Of a stretch of 64,000 nucleotides of DNA, positions 52,058 to 61,455 are shown one piece after another. A program made the position numbers and the translations under genes. This DNA comes from Hymenobacter sp. BT730 (GTDB lineage Bacteria; Bacteroidota; Bacteroidia; Cytophagales; Hymenobacteraceae), in NCBI RefSeq assembly GCF_030542105.1, contig NZ_JAUOFB010000006.1, positions 1-64,000 of the forward strand, in the 5' to 3' direction. Below the pieces are notes generated by a model. That model was not told the origin of the DNA, made no database searches, and saw only the letters and a program-made list of their open reading frames with translations. Every line of letters begins with the position of its first letter. Positions within the stretch are counted from its first letter, which is position 1.

Positions 52058-52981
52058 ATGACTTCAGGTTTTTTTGCGCTACTGGATGATATTTCCGCTT
52101 TGGTAAAAGCAAGCGCGGCTAGTTTAGATGACGTACCCGCCCAGGTAGCCAAAACCACCGGCAAAGTATCCGGCATTGTCATCGACGATACGGCGGTGAC
52201 GCCCAAATATGTCGTGGGCCTCGACCCATCCCGGGAGCTTTCTATTATTTATCAGATAGCCAAAAAATCACTATTCAATAAATTATTGATTCTGAGCCCG
52301 GCCGCCCTGGTACTGGGATATTTTGCCCCTTGGGCCATTACGCCTATTCTAATGCTGGGCGGGGCGTATTTATGCTTCGAGGGGTATGAAAAGGTGCACT
52401 CTATGTTTAGCCAGCACCACGAGGTGGACGTGGAAAGCGAGCAAGTAGAAAGGATTACGCCGGAGGAGTTGGAAAAGGAGCGCGTGGCAGGGGCCGTACG
52501 TACCGATATTATCCTGTCGGCCGAAATTATGGCCATTGCTTATAGCCAGGTAACCGACCAGCCGATCCTAAACCAGGTTTTCGTAATGCTTGCCGTGGCC
52601 GTTTTTATTACGGTGGCAGTTTATGGCTTTGTGGGCTTAATTGTGAAAGCCGATGATGTGGGGGTGCATATGGCCCAGGATAAATACCACCCCGCTACCC
52701 AAAAACTGGGGCGCGGCATCGTAAAATTCATGCCGCACTTCCTGAATATCCTAAGCTATGTGGGCACGGCCGCCATGCTTTGGGTAGGGGCCGAAATTAT
52801 AGCCCACGGCATTCCATTTACCGCTCATTTACTGCACGATCTGGAAGAGGCGTTAGCCCACCTACCGGCGGTAGCATGGCTTGCCAAGGCGCTATCCTGT
52901 GCTATTGGCGGGTTAATGATTGGTTTCGTAGTTGAGAAAATAGTGCTGCTGGTGAAGAAGGTATTTCGGAAGGGAGAATAA
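52058..52981 (+). CDS. DUF808 family membrane protein (YedI-like)
   Basis: A 307-residue inner-membrane protein. The typical start TSGFFALLDDISALVKASAA and the phrase TGKVSGIVIDDTAVTPKYVV identify the family, followed by PILMLGGAYLCFEGYEKVHS and four to six membrane helices (ILSPAALVLGYFAPWAITP, SAEIMAIAYSQVTDQPILN, FVMLAVAVFITVAVYGFVGL). E. coli YedI is a homologue; its role is unknown. Gene alone, with repeats on both sides. Confidence 0.9.
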   Translation: MTSGFFALLDDISALVKASAASLDDVPAQVAKTTGKVSGIVIDDTAVTPKYVVGLDPSRELSIIYQIAKKSLFNKLLILSPAALVLGYFAPWAITPILMLGGAYLCFEGYEKVHSMFSQHHEVDVESEQVERITPEELEKERVAGAVRTDIILSAEIMAIAYSQVTDQPILNQVFVMLAVAVFITVAVYGFVGLIVKADDVGVHMAQDKYHPATQKLGRGIVKFMPHFLNILSYVGTAAMLWVGAEIIAHGIPFTAHLLHDLEEALAHLPAVAWLAKALSCAIGGLMIGFVVEKIVLLVKKVFRKGE

Positions 52982-53187
52982 GCTGCGCGGTTTTTCCGGC
53001 TTCCATCCCCTGTTTCTCCAATACTGCGGTGCTGACGCAAGTTTAGCGTACCGTTCGTGAGGCTACGCCTTCCATTGCCTGTTCTCTTGCCGGGTTGCCC
53101 CAACGTAGTTTGCCGCTTATTCCCAGTTACGTTATTCTTCACTACAATTTCTGACCGAAAATCTTCTCTTCATATCAGCACCTGCCC

Positions 53188-54144
53188 ATGCGTCTGCTCT
53201 ATATTACTCTATTTATTCTTTTGCTTTTTAACAACCGCTCTGTACAGGCTCTTACCTATAATGAGCCTTGGCACGAACAGGTAGTAAAAAATGCCGATTT
53301 TTTCGTTTTGGCTAAGGTCATATCGTCTGATCCAGACAAAGGATTGACGGCAAACATTATCCGTTCATTGGATGGCAGTAACCTCTCGGGCATCATTACA
53401 ATAAATAATTTTTATCAGCTTGATATCTGTAGTTCCTCCGGTGGCCACGGACCTGAGTTTCATTTTGAGAAAACTGATACCTGTTACTTCTTTTTAAAGA
53501 AAAATGCAGCGGGCGTCTATAGTATAGCTACCCCAACCTCAGGATTTGCGCCTGTAGCAAATAAGAATGTTCGGGCTACATACCGCCATAGTTATCATCA
53601 AGCATCTGTTCCGCAGTCGGTATATGAGCCTACTATGACTGCTATTTTTCGCAAATACCATGGGCAAGATTTTGACACTGCTTATATCAATGACTTCATT
53701 AAGAAGTCACTTGCCTTAGCACCTGCTAAAATTGACGAAGAAGGCATGTCAACCTTCTTTTTACAGCATGTGGCCTTAGAAACAATGTTTCATCTAGGAT
53801 TGACCAGTAACTATGCGCTTGTTCTTCCCTTCCTGCACGATACCAGTAATTTTCATGCACAGTTGAGTGCTGCTCGTGCCCTTACAGGTATTAACACACC
53901 GGAATCAAAACAGCAACTGCTGGCTATGCTTAACGACAAGGCAACGGGCGACTTCCCTAAGACGGTAGCAGTATGGACGTTGGCCTCTTATAATCCCAAA
54001 GATTTGAAAAAAGACTTAGAGAAGCTTCTTAAAAGAGCATCCAAAGAGGAAACCGGATTCGGCGGAAATTTTATGGACCCAAGAATCTGTACTAGTGTCC
54101 CAACGGTGAAAGAAGCACTTACTAAACTAACTGCACAGTTATAG
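53188..54144 (+). CDS. Exported protein with HEAT-like C-terminal part, AT-rich gene
   Basis: A 318-residue protein with a signal peptide (LLYITLFILLLFNNRSVQA), a beta-rich first half (FFVLAKVISSDPDKGLTANI, GIITINNFYQLDICSSSGGH) and a helical second half with HEAT-like repeats (NYALVLPFLHDTSNFHAQLS, AARALTGINTPESKQQLLAM, VAVWTLASYNPKDLKKDLEK). Two cysteines (DICSSSG, TDTCYFF) may bond. The gene has clearly lower GC than clpB and DUF808 on its sides, which hints at foreign origin or relaxed selection. Function unknown. Confidence 0.65.
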   Translation: MRLLYITLFILLLFNNRSVQALTYNEPWHEQVVKNADFFVLAKVISSDPDKGLTANIIRSLDGSNLSGIITINNFYQLDICSSSGGHGPEFHFEKTDTCYFFLKKNAAGVYSIATPTSGFAPVANKNVRATYRHSYHQASVPQSVYEPTMTAIFRKYHGQDFDTAYINDFIKKSLALAPAKIDEEGMSTFFLQHVALETMFHLGLTSNYALVLPFLHDTSNFHAQLSAARALTGINTPESKQQLLAMLNDKATGDFPKTVAVWTLASYNPKDLKKDLEKLLKRASKEETGFGGNFMDPRICTSVPTVKEALTKLTAQL

Positions 54145-54319
54145 GATCCGACTAACCATATTATGCGCTCAACAAAGATCATACTGCTTTTTTGTCTGAT
54201 TTATTTCGGTTAAATTTCAATTACACGGTCAAAAAGACAGCAAAAACTCTTCTGCACCCGGTTTGCTAGGCCACTCGTAGAACTTCTTAACCGAAGCATC
54301 TACTTAAGCCCTATCAGCC

Positions 54320-56932
54320 ATGAACTTTAACAACTATACCATTAAGGCACAGGAGGCCGTGCAAAAGGCCACTGAAATTGCCGGCGCCAACCAGCAGCAG
54401 GCCATTGAAACGGGCCATTTGCTGAAGGGTCTTTTCCAGAGCGACGAGAATGTGTTGTCGTTTCTGGCCAAAAAGCTGGGTGTCAACTTGAATATTCTTA
54501 CCCCGCGTCTGGATGCTATTGTGGCCGCCTACCCCAAGGTGAGTGGCGGCTCGCCGTATCTGTCCAACGATGCTAACTCGGCGCTGCAGCGCGCCTCAGG
54601 CTACCTCAAGGAGTTCGGGGATGAGTATGTATCCGTAGAGCACCTGCTGTTGGGCTTGCTGGGCGGCAAAGACAGCGTGGCTACGCTGATGAAGGATGCG
54701 GGCTTTAATGAGAAAGACCTGAAAGCCGCTATTCAGGAGCTGCGCGGGGGTCGAAAGGTTACTAGCCAGACCGCCGAAGACCAGTACCAGAGCCTGAACC
54801 GCTACTCCCGCAACCTGAACGAGCAGGTCCGCTCCGGCAAAATGGACCCTGTTATCGGCCGCGACGAGGAAATCCGCCGCGTTCTGCAGATTCTCTCCCG
54901 CCGCACCAAGAACAACCCCGTGCTGCTGGGCGAGCCCGGCGTGGGTAAAACCGCCATTGTGGAGGGCCTGGCCCAGCGCATTGTGGCCGGCGATGTGCCC
55001 GAAAACCTCAAGGACAAGATCATCATGTCCCTGGACATGGGCTTGCTGGTGGCCGGCGCCAAGTACAAGGGCGAGTTTGAGGAGCGCCTCAAGTCCGTCA
55101 TCAAAGAAGTAACCGACTCCGATGGGCAGATTATTCTGTTCATTGATGAGATGCACACGCTTATTGGAGCCGGCGGCGGTGGCGAAGGCGCTATGGACGC
55201 GGCCAACCTGCTGAAACCCGCCCTGGCCCGCGGCGAGCTGCACTCCATTGGCGCTACCACGCTCAAGGAATACCAGAAGTACATTGAGAAGGACAAGGCC
55301 CTGGAGCGCCGTTTCCAGGCCGTAATGGTGGATGAGCCTTCGCAGGAAGATGCCATCAGCATTCTGCGCGGCATCAAGGAGAAGTACGAGCTGCACCACG
55401 GCGTGCGGATTACAGACGACGCCGTTATTGCCGCCGTGGAGCTGAGCAGCCGCTATATCACCGACCGTTTCCTGCCCGACAAGGCCATTGACCTGATGGA
55501 CGAGGCGGCCGCCAAGCTGCGCATCGAGCTGAATTCCATGCCCGCGGAACTGGACGAGGTGCAGCGCCGCATCATGCAGCTGGAAATTGAGCGCGAAGCC
55601 ATTCGCCGCGAAAACAACAAGGACCGTGAGGCTATCCTGAGCAAGGAGTTGAGCGAGCTGAGCGAGAAGCGCGACGACCTGAAAGCCCGGTGGGAAAACG
55701 AGAAATCGGTGCTCACCAACATTCAGGAGCAAAAAGAAGCCATTGAGCGCTACAAGCTGGAAGCCGACCAGGCCGAGCGGCAGGGCGACTACGGCCGCGT
55801 GGCCGAGCTGCGCTACGGCAAGATTCAGGAAGCCGAAGCCAAGCTGAAAGAGGCGCAGGACATTGCCAACGCCAGCAAAGAAGGCGGCTCTATGCTGCAG
55901 GAAGTGGTAACCCAGGAGGACATTGCCGAGGTGGTGGCCAAGTGGACGGGCATTCCGGTGAGCAAAATGCTGCAATCGGACCGCGAGAAGCTGCTGCACC
56001 TGGAGGAAGAATTGGGCAAGCGCGTGGCCGGCCAGAGCGAAGCCATTGCGGCCATTTCTGATGCCGTGCGCCGCTCCCGCGCCGGCCTGCAGGACCCCAA
56101 GCGGCCCATTGGCTCCTTCATTTTCCTGGGCACCACCGGCGTGGGTAAAACCGAGCTGGCCAAGGCCCTGGCTGAGTACCTGTTCAACGATGAAAACGCC
56201 ATGGTGCGCATCGATATGAGCGAGTACCAGGAGCGCCACGCCGTATCGCGGCTCATTGGGGCACCTCCCGGCTATGTGGGCTACGATGAGGGCGGCCAGC
56301 TGACGGAGGCCGTGCGCCGCAAGCCGTACTCGGTGATTCTGCTCGACGAAATCGAGAAGGCCCACCCCGATGTGTTCAACATCCTGCTGCAGGTGCTGGA
56401 TGATGGCCGCCTCACGGACAACAAAGGCCGGGTGGCGAACTTCAAGAACACCATCATCATCATGACCTCCAACACGGGCGCCGACATCATTCAGAAGAAC
56501 TTTAAGGAGCTGAATGAATACAACCACGATGAAGTGGTGGACCGCACCCGCGAGGAAGTGGTAGAGCGCCTGAAGCAGCACATGCGCCCGGAGTTCCTGA
56601 ACCGCATCGACGAGATTGTGATGTTCCAGCCGCTGAAGCGCAAGGAAATTCGCCGCATCGTGGATATCCAGTTCAAGCAGATTCAGCAGCGGCTGGAAGA
56701 AGCCGGCATCCGGCTGGAAGCTACCGACGAGGTGCTGGACTTCCTCGGCGAGCAGGGCTTCGACCCGACCTTCGGTGCCCGGCCACTGAAGCGCGTGATT
56801 CAGCGCCTGGTGCTGAACGAGCTGTCGAAGGACATTCTCTCCGGCCGCGTGAGCAAGGATGCCGTGGTGGAAGCTGTGCTGGAAGACGGCCACATCCGGT
56901 TTAACAACGTGGAAATTCCGGCCGTTGGATAA
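54320..56932 (+). CDS. clpB: ATP-dependent disaggregase ClpB
   Basis: A hexameric AAA+ chaperone that pulls proteins out of aggregates together with DnaK. The 870 residues contain the N-domain (1-145, [20 protein letters not shown]), NBD1 with Walker A GEPGVGKT (204-211), a coiled-coil M-domain (about 400-525), NBD2 with Walker A GTTGVGKT (604-611), and the C-terminal domain. The M-domain and the absence of ClpP-binding loops separate it from ClpA/ClpC. ATG 54320 is the standard start. No CIRCE or other heat-shock operator was found upstream, so regulation is unclear. Its 3' end is partly repeated at 57866. Confidence 0.96.
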   Translation: MNFNNYTIKAQEAVQKATEIAGANQQQAIETGHLLKGLFQSDENVLSFLAKKLGVNLNILTPRLDAIVAAYPKVSGGSPYLSNDANSALQRASGYLKEFGDEYVSVEHLLLGLLGGKDSVATLMKDAGFNEKDLKAAIQELRGGRKVTSQTAEDQYQSLNRYSRNLNEQVRSGKMDPVIGRDEEIRRVLQILSRRTKNNPVLLGEPGVGKTAIVEGLAQRIVAGDVPENLKDKIIMSLDMGLLVAGAKYKGEFEERLKSVIKEVTDSDGQIILFIDEMHTLIGAGGGGEGAMDAANLLKPALARGELHSIGATTLKEYQKYIEKDKALERRFQAVMVDEPSQEDAISILRGIKEKYELHHGVRITDDAVIAAVELSSRYITDRFLPDKAIDLMDEAAAKLRIELNSMPAELDEVQRRIMQLEIEREAIRRENNKDREAILSKELSELSEKRDDLKARWENEKSVLTNIQEQKEAIERYKLEADQAERQGDYGRVAELRYGKIQEAEAKLKEAQDIANASKEGGSMLQEVVTQEDIAEVVAKWTGIPVSKMLQSDREKLLHLEEELGKRVAGQSEAIAAISDAVRRSRAGLQDPKRPIGSFIFLGTTGVGKTELAKALAEYLFNDENAMVRIDMSEYQERHAVSRLIGAPPGYVGYDEGGQLTEAVRRKPYSVILLDEIEKAHPDVFNILLQVLDDGRLTDNKGRVANFKNTIIIMTSNTGADIIQKNFKELNEYNHDEVVDRTREEVVERLKQHMRPEFLNRIDEIVMFQPLKRKEIRRIVDIQFKQIQQRLEEAGIRLEATDEVLDFLGEQGFDPTFGARPLKRVIQRLVLNELSKDILSGRVSKDAVVEAVLEDGHIRFNNVEIPAVG

Positions 56933-56944
56933 TTAGCATTGATT

Positions 56945-56986
56945 AACAAAAAGCCCCGTTGGCATGTGTCAGCGGGGCTTTTTGTT
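56945..56986 (+). terminator. Rho-independent terminator of clpB
   Basis: AACAAAAAGCCCCG and its complement, short loop, T-rich end, 12 bases after the stop. A related hairpin follows the clpB-like tail at 57866-57922. Confidence 0.9.
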
Positions 56987-57100
56987 ATTGGCTGTGGGAC
57001 GAAAAAACGAAGGCAGGTTTAGTTTCTTCCCATTCTATTGCAGTGCTCATTTATAAGCTTAGTTTGGCTTTATAATTCATACGAAGCTTCAACTAAAGCC

Positions 57101-57850
57101 ATGGCCACGCAACCCACTGATGCCATTACCCAGGAAGGAAAGCATGTTGAATCTTCATCCCGTGATGCATTTACCATTGGCCGAAAAGTTGGCATTCTGT
57201 TATTGCTGCAGTTAGCGGCCGCTCTCACGCTGCCCTTTATATTGTCTAAGTCCATAACGGTTGGCTCGCCGGCTTTTCTGACTGCTGTGGCCGCGCATTC
57301 CTTTCAGATTCGCGCGGCGGTGCTTCTCTCTTTTGTGGGTGCCGCGCTAACGGTATATCTGGGGGTCACGGCATATCCGGTATTCCGGCGCTATAGTAAG
57401 TCGGCGGCGCTATTGTTCTTGGTTGTTTGTGCCATCAGTGCAACCCTGGATATCGTGCAGGCCGGCACTATTATGTCGATGCTGGCTATCAGCAATCGGT
57501 TCGTTGAATCCGGCACCACCAATTCCGAGCTCTATGAGGTGGTTGGTGCGGCCGTTGCTTCCGCGAGACGCTCAGCCCACGCTACGCAGCTGCTTGCTAT
57601 TGGTGCCTGGATATTTGTCTTCTATATTTCTCTGTTACGCTTCCAGCTGGTCCCGCGTGCGTTAGCGGTGCTGGGAGTTATTGGAATTACCCTGCAATTC
57701 ATTGGCGTAACCTTAATGATGTTCCTTGGCTACCCCTCCATCGGACAGATGGCCATGCCATTGCTTCCCATTCAGATAATGGTGGCGGTCTGGCTGATTG
57801 TGAAAGGGTTTTACTGGCATCCGGACCGGCGCGAGCTTAGCGCAGCGTAA
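57101..57850 (+). CDS. DUF4386 membrane protein
   Basis: A 249-residue protein with six to seven membrane helices, DUF4386-type: IGRKVGILLLLQLAAALTLP, IRAAVLLSFVGAALTVYLGV, SAALLFLVVCAISATLDIVQ, SAHATQLLAIGAWIFVFYIS and PIGQ-like SIGQMAMPLLPIQIMVAVWL. The N-terminal 30 residues are polar. ATG 57101 is the first Met in a frame with normal codon use. The last seven codons (RRELSAA and stop) lie in a dispersed 28-base repeat (57828-57855), so its natural tail may have been replaced. It lies between clpB and a second copy of the clpB 3' end. Confidence 0.75.
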   Translation: MATQPTDAITQEGKHVESSSRDAFTIGRKVGILLLLQLAAALTLPFILSKSITVGSPAFLTAVAAHSFQIRAAVLLSFVGAALTVYLGVTAYPVFRRYSKSAALLFLVVCAISATLDIVQAGTIMSMLAISNRFVESGTTNSELYEVVGAAVASARRSAHATQLLAIGAWIFVFYISLLRFQLVPRALAVLGVIGITLQFIGVTLMMFLGYPSIGQMAMPLLPIQIMVAVWLIVKGFYWHPDRRELSAA

Positions 57851-57865
57851 TTCCTTGCCAGCTCT

Positions 57866-57922
57866 GAGGTGGAAGAAGGTTACATCGAGTTTAACAAAGT
57901 GGAAATTCCGGCGGTCTGGTAA
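57866..57922 (+). pseudogene. Duplicated 3' end of clpB
   Basis: 18 codons and a stop read EVEEGYIEFNKVEIPAVW, against [18 protein letters not shown] at the true end of clpB (the stretch with EFN/RFN-x-VEIPAV is nearly identical). It is followed, as in clpB, by ATTAACAAAAA and a hairpin. There is no start, so this is a relic of a duplicated clpB tail. Confidence 0.85.
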
Positions 57923-57934
57923 GTAAGAATAATT

Positions 57935-57976
57935 AACAAAAATCCCTGCTGCCATATGGCAGCAGGGATTTTTGTT
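57935..57976. terminator. Perfect palindrome, terminator after the clpB relic
   Basis: 21-bp perfect arms with no loop (AACAAAAATCCCTGCTGCC and complement). It serves the DUF4386 gene and the convergent gene at 57975, whose stop codon it touches. Confidence 0.85.
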
Positions 57977-58391
57977 ATACAGCATCAGTATACCCTTTGA
58001 AATGCTTAGGCTTTAAACGCCGTCGAATGTTTTTAGGAATTGGTTTGCCTTGCTGGTAGGCGGTGATGATTTCTTCTTCCCGTTGTTTACTAAACCGCAC
58101 GCTTTTAGCAATGGTAATACCTGAAAGTATTACGCCTATGCCAAGCATATTCCCTGCTCCATATACCCCTTGGGCGCTAGCCACCGCACCATATCCCAGA
58201 AAGTAACCAGCCGGGAAGCCTAAGATGGCGCTGCCCGTACGACGACTGGCAAACAGGCGTTTCACAGCTTTAGCGGAATCGGCAGAAGCCGTTATTTGAG
58301 TAGAAACTCGTGTTGTTTGAGCAGAAATGGATAAGGTACTCAACCCTAATAATCCAGTGAGCAAACTGGCCCGGAGTATAGGTGCAATCAT
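57975..58391 (-). CDS. Small exported membrane protein, paralogue 1 of four
   Basis: A 138-residue protein: signal peptide ending TLSISAQ (1-25), then KAVKRLFASRRTGSAIL leading into a Gly-rich membrane helix (LGFPAGYFLGYGAVASAQGV), a second helix (NMLGIGVILSGITIAK), and the conserved tail AYQQGKPIPKNIRRRLKPKH. It is the shortest of four paralogues (others at 60866, 61456 and 62132). It lies 206 bases after the TonB receptor on the same strand. Function unknown; not found by any name I know. Confidence 0.7.
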   Translation of the reverse strand: MIAPILRASLLTGLLGLSTLSISAQTTRVSTQITASADSAKAVKRLFASRRTGSAILGFPAGYFLGYGAVASAQGVYGAGNMLGIGVILSGITIAKSVRFSKQREEEIITAYQQGKPIPKNIRRRLKPKHFKGYTDAV

Positions 58392-58597
58392 GAAGAAAAT
58401 GGATAGATAGAAGGTGAATTATCCAGCAATTCTATCCCATTTTCCTCGATAAGGAAAACGCACCAACCATCATTCTTGAACTAAGAATATATTATCTGTC
58501 CTAAACTTAATTTCATGACAGGCAATCCTCGCTGGTGTTTTGCAAATTCATGGTATTAATGCCTTTGCTGGCTTTTAGAGGCATGCAAGCCGTTTAT

Positions 58598-60712
58598 TTA
58601 CCAGCGCCAGCCCACAGTAGCACCACCGTAGTAATTGCGACCCGGCGCGGGCTGGTAGTAGCGGTTGCCAAATGCGTTCAAATCGTTGCCCAGACTGTAG
58701 CGCCGGTCAGTAGCATTTTCGATGCCGGCAAATACATCCAGTTCTAAGTGTTGGCGGAGCACCTGGTGCCACCCACCGCGGGCAGCAAAGGTCCAATAGC
58801 CGCGGGCAAAAGTGGTATTGGCATCATTGAGAGGCAAACGAGCCTGGTGGGCGAGGCTGGGCGTTAAGTAAAACCCTTGGCGGAGGCTGGCATTGAGGCC
58901 TGCACTAAGGGTGTGCGGCGCGGTACCGGTGAGGCGGTTGCCGCTAAAATCGTTGCTGCCTTGCTGGTAACCCCGAAAGCGGAAATGGTTGTAGGTATAG
59001 CTGGCCCAGGCCTGCAGACCGGTTTCGGGGTGGGGCACATTACTTGTACCCTCATCTGACTGCGCTGGCTGCCACAACCAGCCACTGGCTGCCACCTCGG
59101 CCCCAAGCTGACGAGTGGCGCCCGAGTTGGAAAACAAAGCGGTGCCCTGTGCATTGCTGCGGGTTACAATGGTTTGGCGCAGCTCAAAATCAAAGACCGA
59201 TACATCGAAGCGCAGGCGGTTGTGGAATAGCTGACCCCGCGTACCTAGTTCGTAGCTGGTGCCGCGCTCCGCCTGCAGATTGGCATTGAGGCTGCCGTCG
59301 GAAGGACGGATTTCCTCTTCGGTAGGTGGCGAAAAGCCGGTGCTTACGCTGGCATAGGCGGATATTCCGGGGGTTACCTCTTTCAGCAGAGCTACCCGGG
59401 GTGAGATTTCCGGACGAAAGCGACGCTCAAACCGGTAGGCATCCGGGCGCGCGGCTGCATCTGATACCCGGGCAATGTGGTAGGTCAGCCGGTTGTAGCT
59501 GGCGCCCAGCGTCAGGAGCCAGCCAGCGGGCAGGTCCCAGTCGGCTTGTGCAAAGCCAAAGCCAGTGCCAGTCCGGATTTCATCGTCGTAGCGCAAAGGG
59601 CCGGGGGTGCCGCCGAGGTTGGTATAGTTGCGGGAATTCTCAAAACTGCCCTGTAGCTCTGCTCCCACCGCCAGGCGCAGGGCCTGTCCGGCTAAGCTAC
59701 TTTGGTAGCGAAAGGTGGTTCGCCCCCCTACTCCCAGCATGGTGTTACGCTCATAGTCTACCAGAAAAGGCGTGCTAATGACCGAGCCGGACAGGTAGAG
59801 CGTCGTTTTGTTCACCAGGCGGGAAGTGAAGCGGTACTCGTGCGTGCCGCCCACCAGCGCCGTGCGGGAGCGGTAGGCGGCCTGTTGTGCCACGGTGCCC
59901 GGCCCGGCGGGGCTATTGGGGCGAGCCTGCCGGGGGTTCTGCTGAAACTGCGCCAGGGTAAGGCCGCCGGGCAGCTGATAGTCCAGATTCGTGTAGAGCA
60001 GATGCAGCGCCACGCTGCGCTGGCTGGAGGGTGTCAGCTCACCATCGAGGGCCACTACCTCACGGCGCAGAGCACTTTGCTGCCGGTATCCATTCAGGGT
60101 TTGGCGTGCGTACTGGGCGCGCCAGCTGGTTGTTTCCGTACTGCTTTCCGCAGCCACGGTGTAGCGCCGCAGCCCAAAGCTGCCGCTGGTAAACCCAGCC
60201 TGGGCGCGGGTACTGCCCGCAGCCGGCCGGTGGGTACTGAACAATACTGCTCCGCCCGTTCCGGCCCCGTAGGCGCTGCCCGCAGGGCCTTTCACCACCT
60301 CCATACGACCAATGATGGCGGGGTCCAACAGATTCAGCGGGGTGCTGCCACTAGCCTCGGTGAAGGGAATATCGTTGTAGTAGACTTTCACATTGCGCAC
60401 TCCAAACGGCGAGCGGAGCGTGCTACCCCGCATGCTGAGGCGGTAGCTGGCCGTAGCGCGCTCTTCCAGCCGCACACCCGGCAGCGTATTCACGGCGGCC
60501 GTAAGGGAAGGCTGGTTGAATTGACTGATGACGCGGGCATCTATTACCCCAATACTGGCCGCCGTTCGGCGCAGGGGCAACTGCTGGCCGTAGCCGGTTA
60601 CGGTGGTTTCCGGGAGCAGTACGGTGCGGGTGGTATCCGGTGCGGGCAGGGTTTGCGCCAGTAGCGGGACGCTGCCCAGCAGCAATCCACTCAACAGGAA
60701 AAATCGGAACAT
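58598..60712 (-). CDS. TonB-dependent outer-membrane receptor
   Basis: A 704-residue outer-membrane barrel that imports a ligand using TonB energy. Signal peptide 1-20 ends PLLAQ; a TonB box-like ETTVTGYG lies at 35-42; the plug (RRTAASIGVIDARVISQFNQ, LPGVRLEERATASYRLSMRG, GRMEVVKGPAGSAYGAGTGG) is complete, and the barrel ends in YYGGATVGWRW with the terminal aromatic residue. It is the FecA/siderophore-like group without a SusD partner or carboxypeptidase domain. The ligand is unknown. ATG 60712 gives the signal peptide. Paralogous small proteins lie upstream (60866) and downstream (58391) on the same strand. A hairpin at 60807-60843 lies in its leader. Confidence 0.9.
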   Translation of the reverse strand: MFRFFLLSGLLLGSVPLLAQTLPAPDTTRTVLLPETTVTGYGQQLPLRRTAASIGVIDARVISQFNQPSLTAAVNTLPGVRLEERATASYRLSMRGSTLRSPFGVRNVKVYYNDIPFTEASGSTPLNLLDPAIIGRMEVVKGPAGSAYGAGTGGAVLFSTHRPAAGSTRAQAGFTSGSFGLRRYTVAAESSTETTSWRAQYARQTLNGYRQQSALRREVVALDGELTPSSQRSVALHLLYTNLDYQLPGGLTLAQFQQNPRQARPNSPAGPGTVAQQAAYRSRTALVGGTHEYRFTSRLVNKTTLYLSGSVISTPFLVDYERNTMLGVGGRTTFRYQSSLAGQALRLAVGAELQGSFENSRNYTNLGGTPGPLRYDDEIRTGTGFGFAQADWDLPAGWLLTLGASYNRLTYHIARVSDAAARPDAYRFERRFRPEISPRVALLKEVTPGISAYASVSTGFSPPTEEEIRPSDGSLNANLQAERGTSYELGTRGQLFHNRLRFDVSVFDFELRQTIVTRSNAQGTALFSNSGATRQLGAEVAASGWLWQPAQSDEGTSNVPHPETGLQAWASYTYNHFRFRGYQQGSNDFSGNRLTGTAPHTLSAGLNASLRQGFYLTPSLAHQARLPLNDANTTFARGYWTFAARGGWHQVLRQHLELDVFAGIENATDRRYSLGNDLNAFGNRYYQPAPGRNYYGGATVGWRW

Positions 60713-60806
60713 CAGGGACAGGAAAAGCGGGTTTCTCCCAACGCGGAAGCCGTGCAGCGGGTTTGGCCGGGGCGGCGGCCAGTCGGGAATGATGATGCAA
60801 CAACCA

Positions 60807-60843
60807 GCAAGCCCCCAATGGTTATAAACCAATGAGGGCTTGC
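60807..60843 (-). promoter_or_regulatory. Hairpin in the leader of the TonB receptor gene
   Basis: Arms GCAAGCCC-C-CAATGGTT and AACCAATG-A-GGGCTTGC with one mismatch and a 3-base loop, 95 bases before the receptor start. There is no T run. It may be a terminator of the upstream gene or a regulatory leader; no known riboswitch is recognised. Confidence 0.45.
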
Positions 60844-60865
60844 GTAAAGTCAGGCTGTAGCTGAC

Positions 60866-61453
60866 TTATTTTGAATCGTTGTTCGTTTTTTGGGCCGGGC
60901 GCTGCATCTGTTCCCGCTCTTGTTGCTGGCGAATTGCCTCGCGTAGGTAGGCCGCTTCGGCAAAGTGATTGGCATTAAGGCGGCTGCGGTATTTAGCAGG
61001 AATGGGCTTACCGGCTGCATACGCGGCGTCTACGGACTTTAGATGCGCTTTATTGAACATATTGGCATGCACAATAAAGCCCACTATGGTACCGGCCAGC
61101 ACCGCAGCTCCCAGCGGGGGCGAAACCGCTTCATCGGCTACACTGCGGTTGCCGTACTCATCGGTGTGCTCTACGGGAAGGGCCAGCAGGGTGCCGGCCA
61201 TGAAGGGCAGCACGTAAACCCAGCCCGCGTAGCGCTTTTTGCGGAACATGCTCAGCAGGGCGCCGGTAGTATCGGCCTCGGTACTTTTGGGGTGGTAGCT
61301 GGGCAGGTACCAATCGTTGAACAGCAGCACCGCTCCGGAGTCAACGGGAATAACGGGTTTGGTAGTAGCTGCTGCTGATGGCAGTGGTGGCGTTTGGGCC
61401 TGCACCGCCAGGCCAGTCAGCAGGAAGACCACGAGAAAGGCTAGTTGCTTCAT
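60866..61453 (-). CDS. Small exported membrane protein, paralogue 2 of four
   Basis: A 195-residue protein with signal peptide (ending GLAVQAQ), a Pro-rich segment, the phrase SMFRKKRYAGWVYVLPFMAG leading into helix 1, a polar loop (LPVEHTDEYGNRSVADEAVS), helix 2 (LGAAVLAGTIVGFIVH) and the family tail AYAAGKPIPAKYRSRLNANHF. It adds a Gln/Glu/Arg-rich C-terminus (REAIRQQQEREQMQRPAQKT). Its start is 2 bases after the stop of paralogue 3, so the two are translated from one message. Confidence 0.7.
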   Translation of the reverse strand: MKQLAFLVVFLLTGLAVQAQTPPLPSAAATTKPVIPVDSGAVLLFNDWYLPSYHPKSTEADTTGALLSMFRKKRYAGWVYVLPFMAGTLLALPVEHTDEYGNRSVADEAVSPPLGAAVLAGTIVGFIVHANMFNKAHLKSVDAAYAAGKPIPAKYRSRLNANHFAEAAYLREAIRQQQEREQMQRPAQKTNNDSK

Positions 61454-61455
61454 GC

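Noticed and set aside
54596..56893. 765-codon frame antisense to clpB
   Set aside because: ClpB on the other strand has complete AAA+ motifs; long antisense frames are common in GC-rich genes with strong codon bias.
60713..60832. Cobalamin or other known riboswitch before the TonB receptor
   Set aside because: A B12-box or thiamine-type core is not seen; only a simple stem is visible.
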